Shown piece after piece: positions 25,935 through 34,176 of a DNA stretch of 64,000 nucleotides; position 1 is the first letter of the stretch, and every line of letters begins with the position of its first letter. The position numbers and the translations under genes were made by a program. Below the pieces are notes generated by a model. That model worked only from the letters and a program-made list of their open reading frames with translations, searched no databases and was not told the DNA's origin. Source of the DNA: an uncultured Prevotellaceae bacterium (GTDB lineage: Bacteria; Bacteroidota; Bacteroidia; Bacteroidales; Bacteroidaceae); NCBI GenBank assembly GCA_946186505.1, contig CAMHNI010000001.1:163416-227415 (forward strand), written 5' to 3'.

Positions 25935-26123
25935 TCAGTACACCTCACTTCTGCCTGTCCGCCACCTTAGGTCCTTAGCACAAACCTCTGCAATTTCTTT
26001 GAACTGTACGTTTGAGTTTCCTACGTTCAATAGTTCCAAACACAAAGCGTTAGCAAACACTTTTCTAATATGTAGTGCTCCTCCCTCTTCTACACCGCTC
26101 CGCTTACTTGTTGGTTGCGGCAC
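25935..26123 (-). CDS. possible small conserved ORF or structured RNA with its own promoter
   Basis: A minus-strand ORF starts with GTG at 26123 and encodes 62 residues with a protein-like C-terminal half (IRKVFANALCLELLNVGNSN, VQFKEIAEVCAKDLRWRTGR). It follows a full Bacteroidota promoter by about 20 nt. The same stretch folds: GAACTGTACGT at about 25998 pairs with ACGT...AGTTC near 26035. It may therefore be an RNA whose reading frame is incidental. I do not recognise a family. No ATG start is present. Confidence 0.4.
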   Translation of the reverse strand: MPQPTSKRSGVEEGGALHIRKVFANALCLELLNVGNSNVQFKEIAEVCAKDLRWRTGRSEVY

Positions 26124-26143
26124 GGCGTGGGCGAAAGCAAGTG

Positions 26144-26174
26144 CAAAGGTAGTTATAAATTATGGAACGGGCAA
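26144..26174 (-). promoter_or_regulatory. minus-strand promoter of the orphan small ORF/RNA
   Basis: TTG (26174-26172), 20 nt, then TACCTTTG (26151-26144) on the minus strand. It overlaps the region upstream of the divergent helicase promoter at 26203-26234. Confidence 0.7.
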
Positions 26175-26202
26175 GAAAAGAGTGAAAAATTGGCTTGCAG
26201 AA

Positions 26203-26234
26203 TTTGCATACGTTGGAAAAAAGCAGTATCTTTG
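26203..26234 (+). promoter_or_regulatory. promoter of the PIF1-like helicase gene
   Basis: TTTG at 26203-26206, 20 nt, TATCTTTG at 26227-26234. The leader to the ATG at 26299 is about 57 nt. Confidence 0.75.
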
Positions 26235-26298
26235 TGCCGAAAAGTGAGCAACAGTATAGAGAGGTATTATCTCATAGGATGAACGAAACAGCAAAAGA

Positions 26299-28458
26299 AT
26301 GACTACTGAACGAAATCCAGAACTGCGGACGGCGTGGGAGTTTGTCGAGAACACGGGACGCAGCATATTTCTGACAGGCAAGGCCGGCACGGGCAAGACG
26401 ACATTTCTGAAGACCGTCGTCGAGCGGTCGCGCAAGCGACCCATCGTGGTGGCTCCTACGGGTGTGGCAGCCATCAATGCCGGTGGCGTCACCATTCATT
26501 CGTTCTTCCAACTGCCACTGTCGCCCTACGTGCCGGGAGCCAAGACCGAGCATCGCTTTGAATTCAGCAAGCAAAAGCGGCAAATCATTGCCTCCATCGA
26601 CCTGCTCATCATCGACGAGATTTCAATGGTCCGCGCCGACCTGCTCGACGCAGTCGATGACGTGCTGCGCCAGTACCGTGACCACTACAAGCCCTTCGGC
26701 GGTGTGCAGTTGCTGATGATTGGCGACCTGGCACAGCTGACGCCCGTTGTCACGCCCGAGGACGAACAACTGCTGAAACCCTATTACGACACGCCCTACT
26801 TCTTCGGCTCGAAAGCCCTGAGCCAGATTGACTATGTCACCATCCAGCTTGAGAAGGTCTATCGTCAGCAGGACTCCCAGTTCTTGGCCATTCTCAACGA
26901 CATCCGTCAAGGCCACCCGTCGGCCCAGACGCTTGCCCAGCTCAACAGCCGGGTAACACCTCTACTCCCTCAACAGGGAGAGGCTGGGGGAGGGTCGTAC
27001 ATCCGCCTGACCACACACAACCAGCAGGCCAACCATTACAACGACTCTGAGCTGCAGCGGTTACCGGGCAAGGTATTCTGGTACAAGGCCGCGGTTGAGG
27101 GCACCTTCCCCGAATACAGCTATCCCACGGCTGAGACGCTGGTGCTGAAGGTGGGTGCACAGGTGATGTTCATCAAGAACGACCCCACAGGAAACCACCG
27201 CTATTACAACGGGCGCATAGGCCATGTCACCTACCTTGACGAGAAGAAGGTCATGGTGCTATGCGAAGGCGACGAGAAATCCATTGAGGTAGAGACATTA
27301 GAATGGGAGAATGCCCGCTATACGCTGAACCCAGACACACGCGAGATTGTCGCTGACGTCCAGGGTACTTTCCGGCAGCTGCCCCTGCGGCTGGCTTGGG
27401 CCATCACAATCCACAAGAGCCAGGGTCTGACTTTCGACCACGCCATCATCGATGCCAACCTGTCGTTCGCCCCCGGACAGGTGTATGTGGCGCTGAGCCG
27501 CTGCCGCACATTAGAGGGGCTGGTGCTGGCCACGCCGATAGAAGCGCGGGCCGTTATCAACGACGAGCGCGTTGACGGCTACATTGCCCATCAAGAAGAA
27601 GCTGCCCGCGAGAGCATCGCCCAACTGCCGACGCTTCGCCAGGAGTATGAGCGGCAACTGCTGTTGCAGCTGTTCGACTTCCAGTCACTGTTCTATGCCG
27701 AGGAGGCTATGGTGCGGCTGATGTCCGAATTCTTCCTGCGTAGCCACGACGACTTGATGAATCTGCACAATCAGGCATACCTCGGCTTGCGCCAGCAGGT
27801 GACTGACGTGGCAGCGAAATGGACGGAGCGCATTGGGCAGATGGCTTTCGACGGCCTGCGCGACGAGGCTTTCCTCGACCGCGTGAAGCGCAGTGCCGGT
27901 TACTTCGCACAGACCATCGACGAACTGTTGGTGAAGCCTATACAGCTTTCGGCAGATGTAAAGTCGAACAACAAGCGGGCACAGAGCCGCTTGAGCAACA
28001 GCTTGCCAGTCCTGCGCCAGCAATGGTATCTGCACAGCACGCTGTTGCGCCGTATGGCCGACGAGGGCTTTTCCGTTGAGGGCTATCTCAAGCACCGACA
28101 GATGGCCATGCTCGAAGCTGCTGACGACCAGAAACTGCGCCGTGCACTGAAACCGCAGAAGCCGCCTAAGGAGAAGACCACCGAGGTGACTCTACGGCTC
28201 TTCAATCAGGGTATGACGCCTGTTCAGATAGCCGCCGAGCGGGGCATCAGTCCCAACACCGTGTTTAGCCACCTCTCAGAACTGGTCGGTGCGGGTAAGG
28301 TGGACGTTGCCAAAGTCATATCACCTGAGCACCGCGAGGCTATTGAGCGCGTCGTTACCAAGGTCGGCACCGACGGTGGTCTCAACCCCATCAAGACCCT
28401 CTGCCCGCCCGACGTGCAATGGGAGGAGATACGCATCGTGCTGGCTTCACTAAATTAG
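26299..28458 (+). CDS. PIF1/RecD2-type helicase with C-terminal helix-turn-helix domain
   Basis: This 719-aa SF1 helicase has Walker A FLTGKAGTGKTTFLKT (about 28-38), motif Ia VAPTGVAAINAGGVTIHSFF, Walker B LLIIDEISMV, motif III MIGDLAQLTPV and motif VI-region ITIHKSQGLTF/YVALSRCR, as in PIF1-like proteins. The last 90 residues form an HTH_40-type domain (TLRLFNQGMTPVQIAAERGI, SPNTVFSHL), as seen on Bacteroidota and Firmicutes helicases. It probably unwinds 5'-tailed DNA or structured DNA. After LNSRV a stretch TPLLPQQGEAGGGS is encoded by a GC-rich hairpin element. The RNase H gene follows 20 nt later. Confidence 0.88.
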   Translation: MTTERNPELRTAWEFVENTGRSIFLTGKAGTGKTTFLKTVVERSRKRPIVVAPTGVAAINAGGVTIHSFFQLPLSPYVPGAKTEHRFEFSKQKRQIIASIDLLIIDEISMVRADLLDAVDDVLRQYRDHYKPFGGVQLLMIGDLAQLTPVVTPEDEQLLKPYYDTPYFFGSKALSQIDYVTIQLEKVYRQQDSQFLAILNDIRQGHPSAQTLAQLNSRVTPLLPQQGEAGGGSYIRLTTHNQQANHYNDSELQRLPGKVFWYKAAVEGTFPEYSYPTAETLVLKVGAQVMFIKNDPTGNHRYYNGRIGHVTYLDEKKVMVLCEGDEKSIEVETLEWENARYTLNPDTREIVADVQGTFRQLPLRLAWAITIHKSQGLTFDHAIIDANLSFAPGQVYVALSRCRTLEGLVLATPIEARAVINDERVDGYIAHQEEAARESIAQLPTLRQEYERQLLLQLFDFQSLFYAEEAMVRLMSEFFLRSHDDLMNLHNQAYLGLRQQVTDVAAKWTERIGQMAFDGLRDEAFLDRVKRSAGYFAQTIDELLVKPIQLSADVKSNNKRAQSRLSNSLPVLRQQWYLHSTLLRRMADEGFSVEGYLKHRQMAMLEAADDQKLRRALKPQKPPKEKTTEVTLRLFNQGMTPVQIAAERGISPNTVFSHLSELVGAGKVDVAKVISPEHREAIERVVTKVGTDGGLNPIKTLCPPDVQWEEIRIVLASLN
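26959..26994 (+). repeat. GC-rich hairpin element inside the helicase gene
   Basis: CCTCTACTCCCT at 26959-26970 pairs with AGGGAGAGG at 26975-26983 and is followed by CTGGGGGAGGGT. It resembles the hairpin in the leuS leader (41897-41933) in base composition and layout. The coding frame stays open through it. Confidence 0.5.
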
Positions 28459-28466
28459 TACCTTTG
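28459..28466 (+). promoter_or_regulatory. -7 element for the RNase H gene
   Basis: TACCTTTG begins one base after the helicase stop codon and ends 12 nt before the ATG at 28479. This supports that ATG over the longer reading frame, which would start inside the helicase gene. Confidence 0.6.
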
Positions 28467-28478
28467 CACCACGAAAAG

Positions 28479-28943
28479 ATGAACATACAAAATCCACCAA
28501 CATACAGAAATGACACCGTACTGCCGCTCCCGATGGAAGTGACTGCAGATGCATGGGCCGTGGATGCGGCCTGTTCGGGAAATCCAGGGCCAATGGAGTA
28601 TCAGGCCATCGACTTGGCAACAGGTTTCCGCGTATTCCACTTCGGGCCGATGAAGGGAACGAACAACATCGGGGAGTTCCTCGCCATTGTCCACGCCCTG
28701 GCACTCTGCTGGCAACAGGGATTGCCGCAGAAGACCATCTACTCTGACAGCTATAACGCCATCCTCTGGGTGAAGAAGCGGCAGTGTAAAACAAAGTTGG
28801 AACGCACGCCGGAGACAGAGCCACTCTATCAGATTATCGCACGAGCCGAAAACTGGCTCCGCACCCACGACTATCGCAATCCCATCGTGAAGTGGGAGAC
28901 CTCAAAATGGGGCGAAGTACCGGCTGACTTTGGGCGTAAATAA
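28479..28943 (+). CDS. ribonuclease H (RNase HI-like)
   Basis: The ATG at 28479 is chosen because the open frame upstream overlaps the helicase gene and the promoter box. The 154-aa protein has the RNase H acidic set: Asp in AVDAACSGNPGPMEY, Glu in TNNIGEFLAIVHAL, Asp in IYSDSYNAILWV and a final Asp in VPADFG. It degrades RNA in RNA-DNA hybrids. This compact Bacteroidota type lacks the viroplasmin hybrid-binding domain found on some relatives. Its position after a helicase fits replication and repair housekeeping. Confidence 0.88.
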   Translation: MNIQNPPTYRNDTVLPLPMEVTADAWAVDAACSGNPGPMEYQAIDLATGFRVFHFGPMKGTNNIGEFLAIVHALALCWQQGLPQKTIYSDSYNAILWVKKRQCKTKLERTPETEPLYQIIARAENWLRTHDYRNPIVKWETSKWGEVPADFGRK

Positions 28944-29007
28944 AAGAAATCCCTTCGCTTTAATTCTTTTTAACTTTTACGACAAGCCCGCAGTCTGTTT
29001 TTTTTCA

Positions 29008-29015
29008 TATATTTG
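29008..29015 (+). promoter_or_regulatory. -7 element for the ABC transporter gene
   Basis: TATATTTG, 36 nt before the ATG at 29052. The upstream half-site is not clear. Confidence 0.55.
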
Positions 29016-29051
29016 CAGGCAATTAATTGTATTTTAGTGCGCTAAGAGAAG

Positions 29052-31934
29052 ATGACAGATATTATATTATCCAGTTTTCTTAGCTTGTTCGCTTTGTTTG
29101 GCAAGGAAGAACAGGTAGATGAGACATGGGCAAAAGCCATGCTTATCAACTACTTACGTCATCACTTTGGCATACGTAACAGTGAGGCATACGTCGATTT
29201 ATACAGCGACATGCGCGGGGCTTACGAAATGACAGACGACCTGGACACACAGGCTATTGTCAAGTCAATATGTTCCAACCTTCACGGCAACACGTCGGCT
29301 CGCGAAGAGTCGTTGCTGCTGCTCCGTCTCATGGAGTTCTGTGGATCAAAGGATGATCACTCTACCAACATGTTCAAGACCATCGCCAATGAGTTTCATA
29401 TACCCGACACGCTGTTCAGGGATTATACTGACTACGTTGCCAACCGTGAGACGGAACATGTGATGTTCCACCAATTGGACGGCACCCAAGGACAGATAAA
29501 GACGCTGATGGAGCCTGAGACAGGCATGCTGCTGTTTACCTACATGGGCAATGAGACAGTACTGCTGAATGACGTTCCTGTTCTTGCGAACACCTATCAG
29601 GCATGGTTACAAAGTAGCGTTCTAAAAGGCAAGAGCGGAAAGCCCTTATACTATTCCACCATCGCTGATGCCTACAACCGTCGGAGCGGCAAGGTTGTAG
29701 ATAGTACACAGACCGTAGAATTTTGCGGACGTGACATCAACTTCCGTTTCCCGAACAGCGACAACGGTATGCACGACCTCAGTTTTACGCTGCATAGCGG
29801 CGAGCTGCTGGCCATCATGGGCGGTTCGGGTACGGGAAAGACCACACTGCTGTCACTGCTAAATGGCAGTCTGACACCACAGGAGGGCACCATCACCATC
29901 AACGGACACAACATCACCGAACCGGCAGCAAAAGCCTTAATAGGCTTCGTGCCGCAGGATGACTTGTTGATAGAGGAGTTGACGGTATATCAGAACCTAT
30001 GGTTCACAGCTCGTCTCTGTTTTGAGGGCATGTCCGCTGACGAGATAGACCGTCGTGTGATGAAGACGCTGAAGGACTTGGGTCTCGACGCTGCTAAAGA
30101 CTTGAAAGTGGGGTCGGCCATCAACAAATACATCAGCGGCGGCCAGCGCAAACGACTGAATATCGCCTTGGAACTGATTCGCGAACCAGCGGTGCTGTTC
30201 CTCGATGAACCAACATCTGGACTGTCATCGGCTGACACCGAGAAGGTCATCAACTTGCTGAAGGAACAGACGTTCAAAGGCAAGCTCATCATCGTGAACA
30301 TCCACCAGCCGTCGAGTGATGTCTATAAACTGTTCGACCGCCTGTGGTTGCTCGACAAGGGCGGCTACCCCGTGTTCGACGGCAATCCAATAGATGCCAT
30401 CACCTACTTCAAAGAAGCTGCCTGCTATGCTGACGCTGAAACCAGTGCCTGTCCCACATGTGGCAATGTCAATCCTGAGATTGTGCTTAACATTATTGAC
30501 GAAAAAGCACTGACAGGCAGTGGCGAATTGTCGGACGAACGCAAGACATCGCCGCAGGAATGGCATGAACTGTACTTGAAAAACCGTGAGCCGCTATCAT
30601 CTCCTGCAGTGAGTGACGTACCACCTTCAGACCAACGCAAACCAGGTGTACTAAAGCAGTTTGCCATCTTCCTGTATCGCAATTTCAGAACAAAGATTAC
30701 CAATGTACAATACCTGCTCATCACGCTGTTGGAAGCCCCATTACTGGCTATGATATGTGCCATGCTTACCCGCTATGCACCACCTGAAGGATACACCGTG
30801 ATGGACAATAAGAATCTGGTGAGCTACTTTTTCATGTCGGTTATCGTGGCTACCTTCCTGGGCATGAGCGGCAGCGCTGAGGAAATCATCAAAGACCGTG
30901 CGCTGCTGAAGCGCGAGGAGTTCCTACATCTGTCATACGGTAGTTATATCTGGTCGAAAATCGTATTGATGGCAGGTGTGTCGCTGCTACAGACATGCTT
31001 GTTCGTGCTTATCGGTAATACAATCATGGGACTACACGGACTGTTTGGCACATGGTGGCTTATTCTCTTTGTAACAGCCTTCCTGGCAAATCTGACGGGA
31101 CTATTTCTCTCCCAGCGTCTCAGTTCGGTGGTGGCCATCTACATCAGTATCCCCATATTGCTTATTCCGCAGATTCTGCTTTGCGGACTAGTAGTCAGCT
31201 TCTCAGACCTGACACCTAAGAGCACCACGGGTAACGTACCGCTTATTGGCGACCTTATTCCTTCGCGTTGGGCATACGAAGCGCTCGCCGTCACCTCGTT
31301 TACAGACAATGCATATGAAAAACCCTTTTTTGACAGTGATAAGGAGAAGTTCGAGAATCAATACTATCACATGGGACTTCTCTACGAGTTGCAGTCTCAG
31401 TTGGAGACCATGAATGACGAACAAAAGCATGGCAAGGAGGTTAAACCCATACACATGGACGTGATTAACACCAACCTGCCTGTGCTGTCGAAATACTGTG
31501 GTTTAGAACCATACGAAGGTAATCACGACTACCAGTCATTACACCAGTACATGGACAATGCTGAGAAAATACTGACAAAACGTGGTAATACTGCAACGCT
31601 CAAGCGTGACCGCCAAATGAGTGAATTCATCAAGCAGAACGGTAAAGACAATATGATACAACTGAAACGCGACAACTATAACCTGAAGTTGGAAGAGTTT
31701 GTTGTAGGTGCTGATAACGGACGGATGCTTGACATCATCGACAGTTATATCGTCCCCCGTACCGGACTCATATTTCTTACACCGCAAAACCACATAGGAC
31801 GTGCACCGTTTTATAGCAGCGAAAAGATCGTTGGACAGTGGCATATCAAAACCCTGTGGTTTAACCTGGCTATTATGCTGGTAATGAGTATGATTGTAAC
31901 ATTATTATTAATAACTAAATTTTTAAAAAGATGA
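29052..31934 (+). CDS. fused ABC transporter (ATPase plus permease) with TerB-like N-terminal region
   Basis: This 960-aa single-chain half-transporter is of ABCG/ABC2 type. Residues about 1-130 are helical and TerB-like (inference). The ATPase domain is at about 225-450: Walker A MGGSGTGKTTLL, signature YISGGQRKRL, Walker B AVLFLDEPTSGLSS, H-loop NIHQPSSD. After a Cys motif (CPTCGN) come about six membrane helices (about 560-750) with a large soluble insertion before the last helix (about 935-955). Substrate unknown. The stop overlaps the lipoprotein start by 4 nt (ATGA, 31931-31934), so the lipoprotein is probably a partner. Confidence 0.85.
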   Translation: MTDIILSSFLSLFALFGKEEQVDETWAKAMLINYLRHHFGIRNSEAYVDLYSDMRGAYEMTDDLDTQAIVKSICSNLHGNTSAREESLLLLRLMEFCGSKDDHSTNMFKTIANEFHIPDTLFRDYTDYVANRETEHVMFHQLDGTQGQIKTLMEPETGMLLFTYMGNETVLLNDVPVLANTYQAWLQSSVLKGKSGKPLYYSTIADAYNRRSGKVVDSTQTVEFCGRDINFRFPNSDNGMHDLSFTLHSGELLAIMGGSGTGKTTLLSLLNGSLTPQEGTITINGHNITEPAAKALIGFVPQDDLLIEELTVYQNLWFTARLCFEGMSADEIDRRVMKTLKDLGLDAAKDLKVGSAINKYISGGQRKRLNIALELIREPAVLFLDEPTSGLSSADTEKVINLLKEQTFKGKLIIVNIHQPSSDVYKLFDRLWLLDKGGYPVFDGNPIDAITYFKEAACYADAETSACPTCGNVNPEIVLNIIDEKALTGSGELSDERKTSPQEWHELYLKNREPLSSPAVSDVPPSDQRKPGVLKQFAIFLYRNFRTKITNVQYLLITLLEAPLLAMICAMLTRYAPPEGYTVMDNKNLVSYFFMSVIVATFLGMSGSAEEIIKDRALLKREEFLHLSYGSYIWSKIVLMAGVSLLQTCLFVLIGNTIMGLHGLFGTWWLILFVTAFLANLTGLFLSQRLSSVVAIYISIPILLIPQILLCGLVVSFSDLTPKSTTGNVPLIGDLIPSRWAYEALAVTSFTDNAYEKPFFDSDKEKFENQYYHMGLLYELQSQLETMNDEQKHGKEVKPIHMDVINTNLPVLSKYCGLEPYEGNHDYQSLHQYMDNAEKILTKRGNTATLKRDRQMSEFIKQNGKDNMIQLKRDNYNLKLEEFVVGADNGRMLDIIDSYIVPRTGLIFLTPQNHIGRAPFYSSEKIVGQWHIKTLWFNLAIMLVMSMIVTLLLITKFLKR

Positions 31935-32740
31935 AGAAATTATCAATTCTGGCTGTAGCTTTTGCAGCATTGACCTTCGCCGCTTGTGGTGGAAACAAGG
32001 GTACCCAGAACACCGAACAAAAAGACTCAGTAAAGAGTTTTGAACAGGAACAGATCGAAGCCAGCATCAAGATGCACTTCGACAGTCTGGCCTCTGAACT
32101 TGGTAAACTCAAGCAGCTGCCTATCGTTATGAAGGATGGTAGCATCACACTGACCGATCAGGAGAAGCAGGTGAAGCCAGACTATCTGCTGAACCTTGCC
32201 GCTGCTGATAATGCTATGACACTCTCAGAGAAGTACCGCGTACTCAGTGCCATTGAGGTTGATAAAGAAGTAGCCAAACTCTATGAAATGCCTACTGATG
32301 AATACGACAAGGTGATTACCAAACTTGCTGCCGACATCAACGATCCCTCATTCAAGTCATTCGATGAAGGTGCAAGTGTCTATGAAGCTACACAGGCTCT
32401 TTACGATGCCATGAACGAGAATGGTCGCATCAACTACTTCTGGCAGATTGTGGCTACCTCACTGGTAGAACAGCTCTATATCACATCACAGAATGACGAA
32501 AAGTTCATCGCAGCATTCACCGACGATGCAGCTGCCAATGCCACTTTCCGTATTATCCTCATTCAGGATGCTCTGAACCGTCTGACTGAATACGATCCTG
32601 AACTTGCTCCCGTTGCTCAGGCTATCGAACCGCTCACTGTACTCAATGCTACGACAGTCGGTGAACTGAAGTCCCAGTTGGCTGAAGCCAAGGAAAAGAT
32701 TGTTGCTTCACGTGAAGCCCTCGTCAATCTTGCAAAATAA
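31931..32740 (+). CDS. lipoprotein, probable partner of the ABC transporter
   Basis: This 269-aa protein has a lipoprotein signal (MKKLSILAVAFAALTFAACG, Cys19 lipidated) and an alpha-helical, acidic mature part with no recognised domain. It is translationally coupled to the fused ABC transporter and followed by a strong terminator, so the two form one operon. A substrate-capture or structural role is inferred from position only. Confidence 0.78.
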   Translation: MKKLSILAVAFAALTFAACGGNKGTQNTEQKDSVKSFEQEQIEASIKMHFDSLASELGKLKQLPIVMKDGSITLTDQEKQVKPDYLLNLAAADNAMTLSEKYRVLSAIEVDKEVAKLYEMPTDEYDKVITKLAADINDPSFKSFDEGASVYEATQALYDAMNENGRINYFWQIVATSLVEQLYITSQNDEKFIAAFTDDAAANATFRIILIQDALNRLTEYDPELAPVAQAIEPLTVLNATTVGELKSQLAEAKEKIVASREALVNLAK

Positions 32741-32765
32741 TAGAAATAAGTATCTATCATCTGTT

Positions 32766-32806
32766 GCCGCTTCTCTGCTATGTTATTCGTAGAGAAGCGG
32801 CTTTTT
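32766..32806 (+). terminator. strong hairpin terminator after the ABC-lipoprotein operon
   Basis: GCCGCTTCTCT at 32766-32776 pairs perfectly with AGAGAAGCGGC at 32791-32801, followed by five T. It lies 25 nt after the stop codon. Confidence 0.9.
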
Positions 32807-32818
32807 ATTGACAGCCAT

Positions 32819-33183
32819 TGTGGATAACTATGTGGATAAGTAGGTGGACAATGAGGAAATAAATGGGAATAAAAGCAGGTAGAACAGAGAAAAGGAGGAT
32901 ATTCACATAGTTATTTAAGGCTTTCTGACAACTTTTCCACGATTTTTTGATAGAAAAAGATATAAACTTAGTATATTTGCACCGAAAATAGAAATTGTGG
33001 ATAACTATCGTTGAAGCAACTGTATCAATGAGTTAGTATGCACAATGGGTGTGGAAATCGAGAAATTAAGGGTTGATAAACAAATAAGCAAATAATTTGA
33101 GTATAAGTTTTACACTTGTCAACGTCCTATCATCCTTATATATTTCTATTTATTAAAAAGAAAAAAAAGAAAAGAATATAATA
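32819..33183. other. 365-bp spacer with three perfect DnaA boxes and an AT-rich end; possible origin or DnaA-binding locus
   Basis: TGTGGATAA (the complement of TTATCCACA) occurs at 32819-32827, 32831-32839 and 32996-33004, all in one orientation. Near-matches are TTTTCCACG at about 32934 and GGTGTGGAAA at about 33049. From about 33060 to 33183 the sequence is very AT-rich with A-runs. A promoter (32946-32979) lies between the boxes. Against an origin: genes on both sides run towards this point rather than away from it. Confidence 0.45.
32946..32979 (+). promoter_or_regulatory. promoter upstream of nadA
   Basis: TTTG at 32946-32949, 22 nt, TATATTTG at 32972-32979. It would give nadA an unusually long leader of about 200 nt that contains the third DnaA box. 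Confidence 0.55.
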
Positions 33184-34176
33184 ATGGTTTTGAAAAAGGA
33201 GTGGAAAAAGCAGGGTTTTATTGATGAACCTGCCAGCGAGAGCATTGACCTGAAGGCTGAAATACGCAGGATGTGTGAAGAGAAGGGTGCTATTATCCTG
33301 GCACACTATTATACCGTTGGAGATATTCAGGATGTGGCTGACTTTGTGGGTGACTCATTGGCATTGGCAAGGAAGGCTGCAGAGACGGATGCGAAGATGA
33401 TGGTGATGTGCGGTGTTCATTTTATGGCTGAGACGTGCAAGTTACTGTCGCCAGAGAAGACGGTATTGTGTCCTGACTTGAATGCCGGCTGTTCGCTGGC
33501 TGATTCGTGTAAGGCTGAGGATCTGAAGAAATTCAAGGACGAAAATCCTGGCTATCAGGTTATCAGTTATGTGAATACAACTGCGGCTGTAAAAGCGCTG
33601 ACTGATGTAGTGGTGACTAGTGGTAATGCGAAGAAGGTAGTTGACCAGTTGCCTGAGGACGGAAAGTTTATTTTTGGACCTGACTATAATCTGGGTAACT
33701 ATATCAACGAGGTAACAGGTCGTGAAATGTTGCTTTGGAACGGTGGCTGTCATGTGCATGAGCGGTTTTCGGCTGCAAAGATTATTGAGCTGAAGGAGCA
33801 GTATCCTGAGGCTGTTGTGATGGCTCATTTGGAGTGCAAGGGACCTGTGTTGGCGCTGGCTGACGTGAAGGGAAGTACGGCAACGATGCTGAAATATGCT
33901 CAGGAGAGTGAGCATCGGCAGTTTATTGTAGCCACAGAGGCCGGTATTTTGCACGAGATGCAGCGAACGTGTCCTGACAAGGAATTTATACCTGTGCCGC
34001 CAGAAATCAGCGAGAGCGGCCTGGAATGCAGCTGTAACGAGTGCCAGTATATGAAGATGAACACGCTGCTGAAGGTTTACAACACGCTGAAATATGAATG
34101 GCCTCAGGTGGAGGTTGACCCTGAGATAGCGAAGGAGGCTGTGAAACCTATTGAGCGGATGTTGGAGCTGAGTTGA
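33184..34176 (+). CDS. nadA: quinolinate synthase
   Basis: This 330-aa 4Fe-4S enzyme condenses iminoaspartate with dihydroxyacetone phosphate to quinolinate in de novo NAD synthesis. The cluster cysteines are expected in MVMCGVHFMAET, LWNGGCHVHERF and the C-terminal ECSCNECQYM; the N-terminal HYYTVGDIQDVADFVGDSL is characteristic. No nadB or nadC is adjacent. The last 29 nt overlap the convergent glycosyltransferase gene. The codon style (more GAG/GTG/GGT) differs slightly from the left-hand genes. Confidence 0.96.
   Translation: MVLKKEWKKQGFIDEPASESIDLKAEIRRMCEEKGAIILAHYYTVGDIQDVADFVGDSLALARKAAETDAKMMVMCGVHFMAETCKLLSPEKTVLCPDLNAGCSLADSCKAEDLKKFKDENPGYQVISYVNTTAAVKALTDVVVTSGNAKKVVDQLPEDGKFIFGPDYNLGNYINEVTGREMLLWNGGCHVHERFSAAKIIELKEQYPEAVVMAHLECKGPVLALADVKGSTATMLKYAQESEHRQFIVATEAGILHEMQRTCPDKEFIPVPPEISESGLECSCNECQYMKMNTLLKVYNTLKYEWPQVEVDPEIAKEAVKPIERMLELS

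Noticed and set aside
28419..28478. 20-residue N-terminal extension of RNase H
   Set aside because: It overlaps the helicase gene and the TACCTTTG promoter box. The ATG at 28479 has normal promoter spacing.
32819..33183. Confident call of the chromosomal origin
   Set aside because: No dnaA, dnaN, rpmH or gidA gene is nearby and local gene directions converge. DnaA boxes alone are not enough without whole-chromosome skew.
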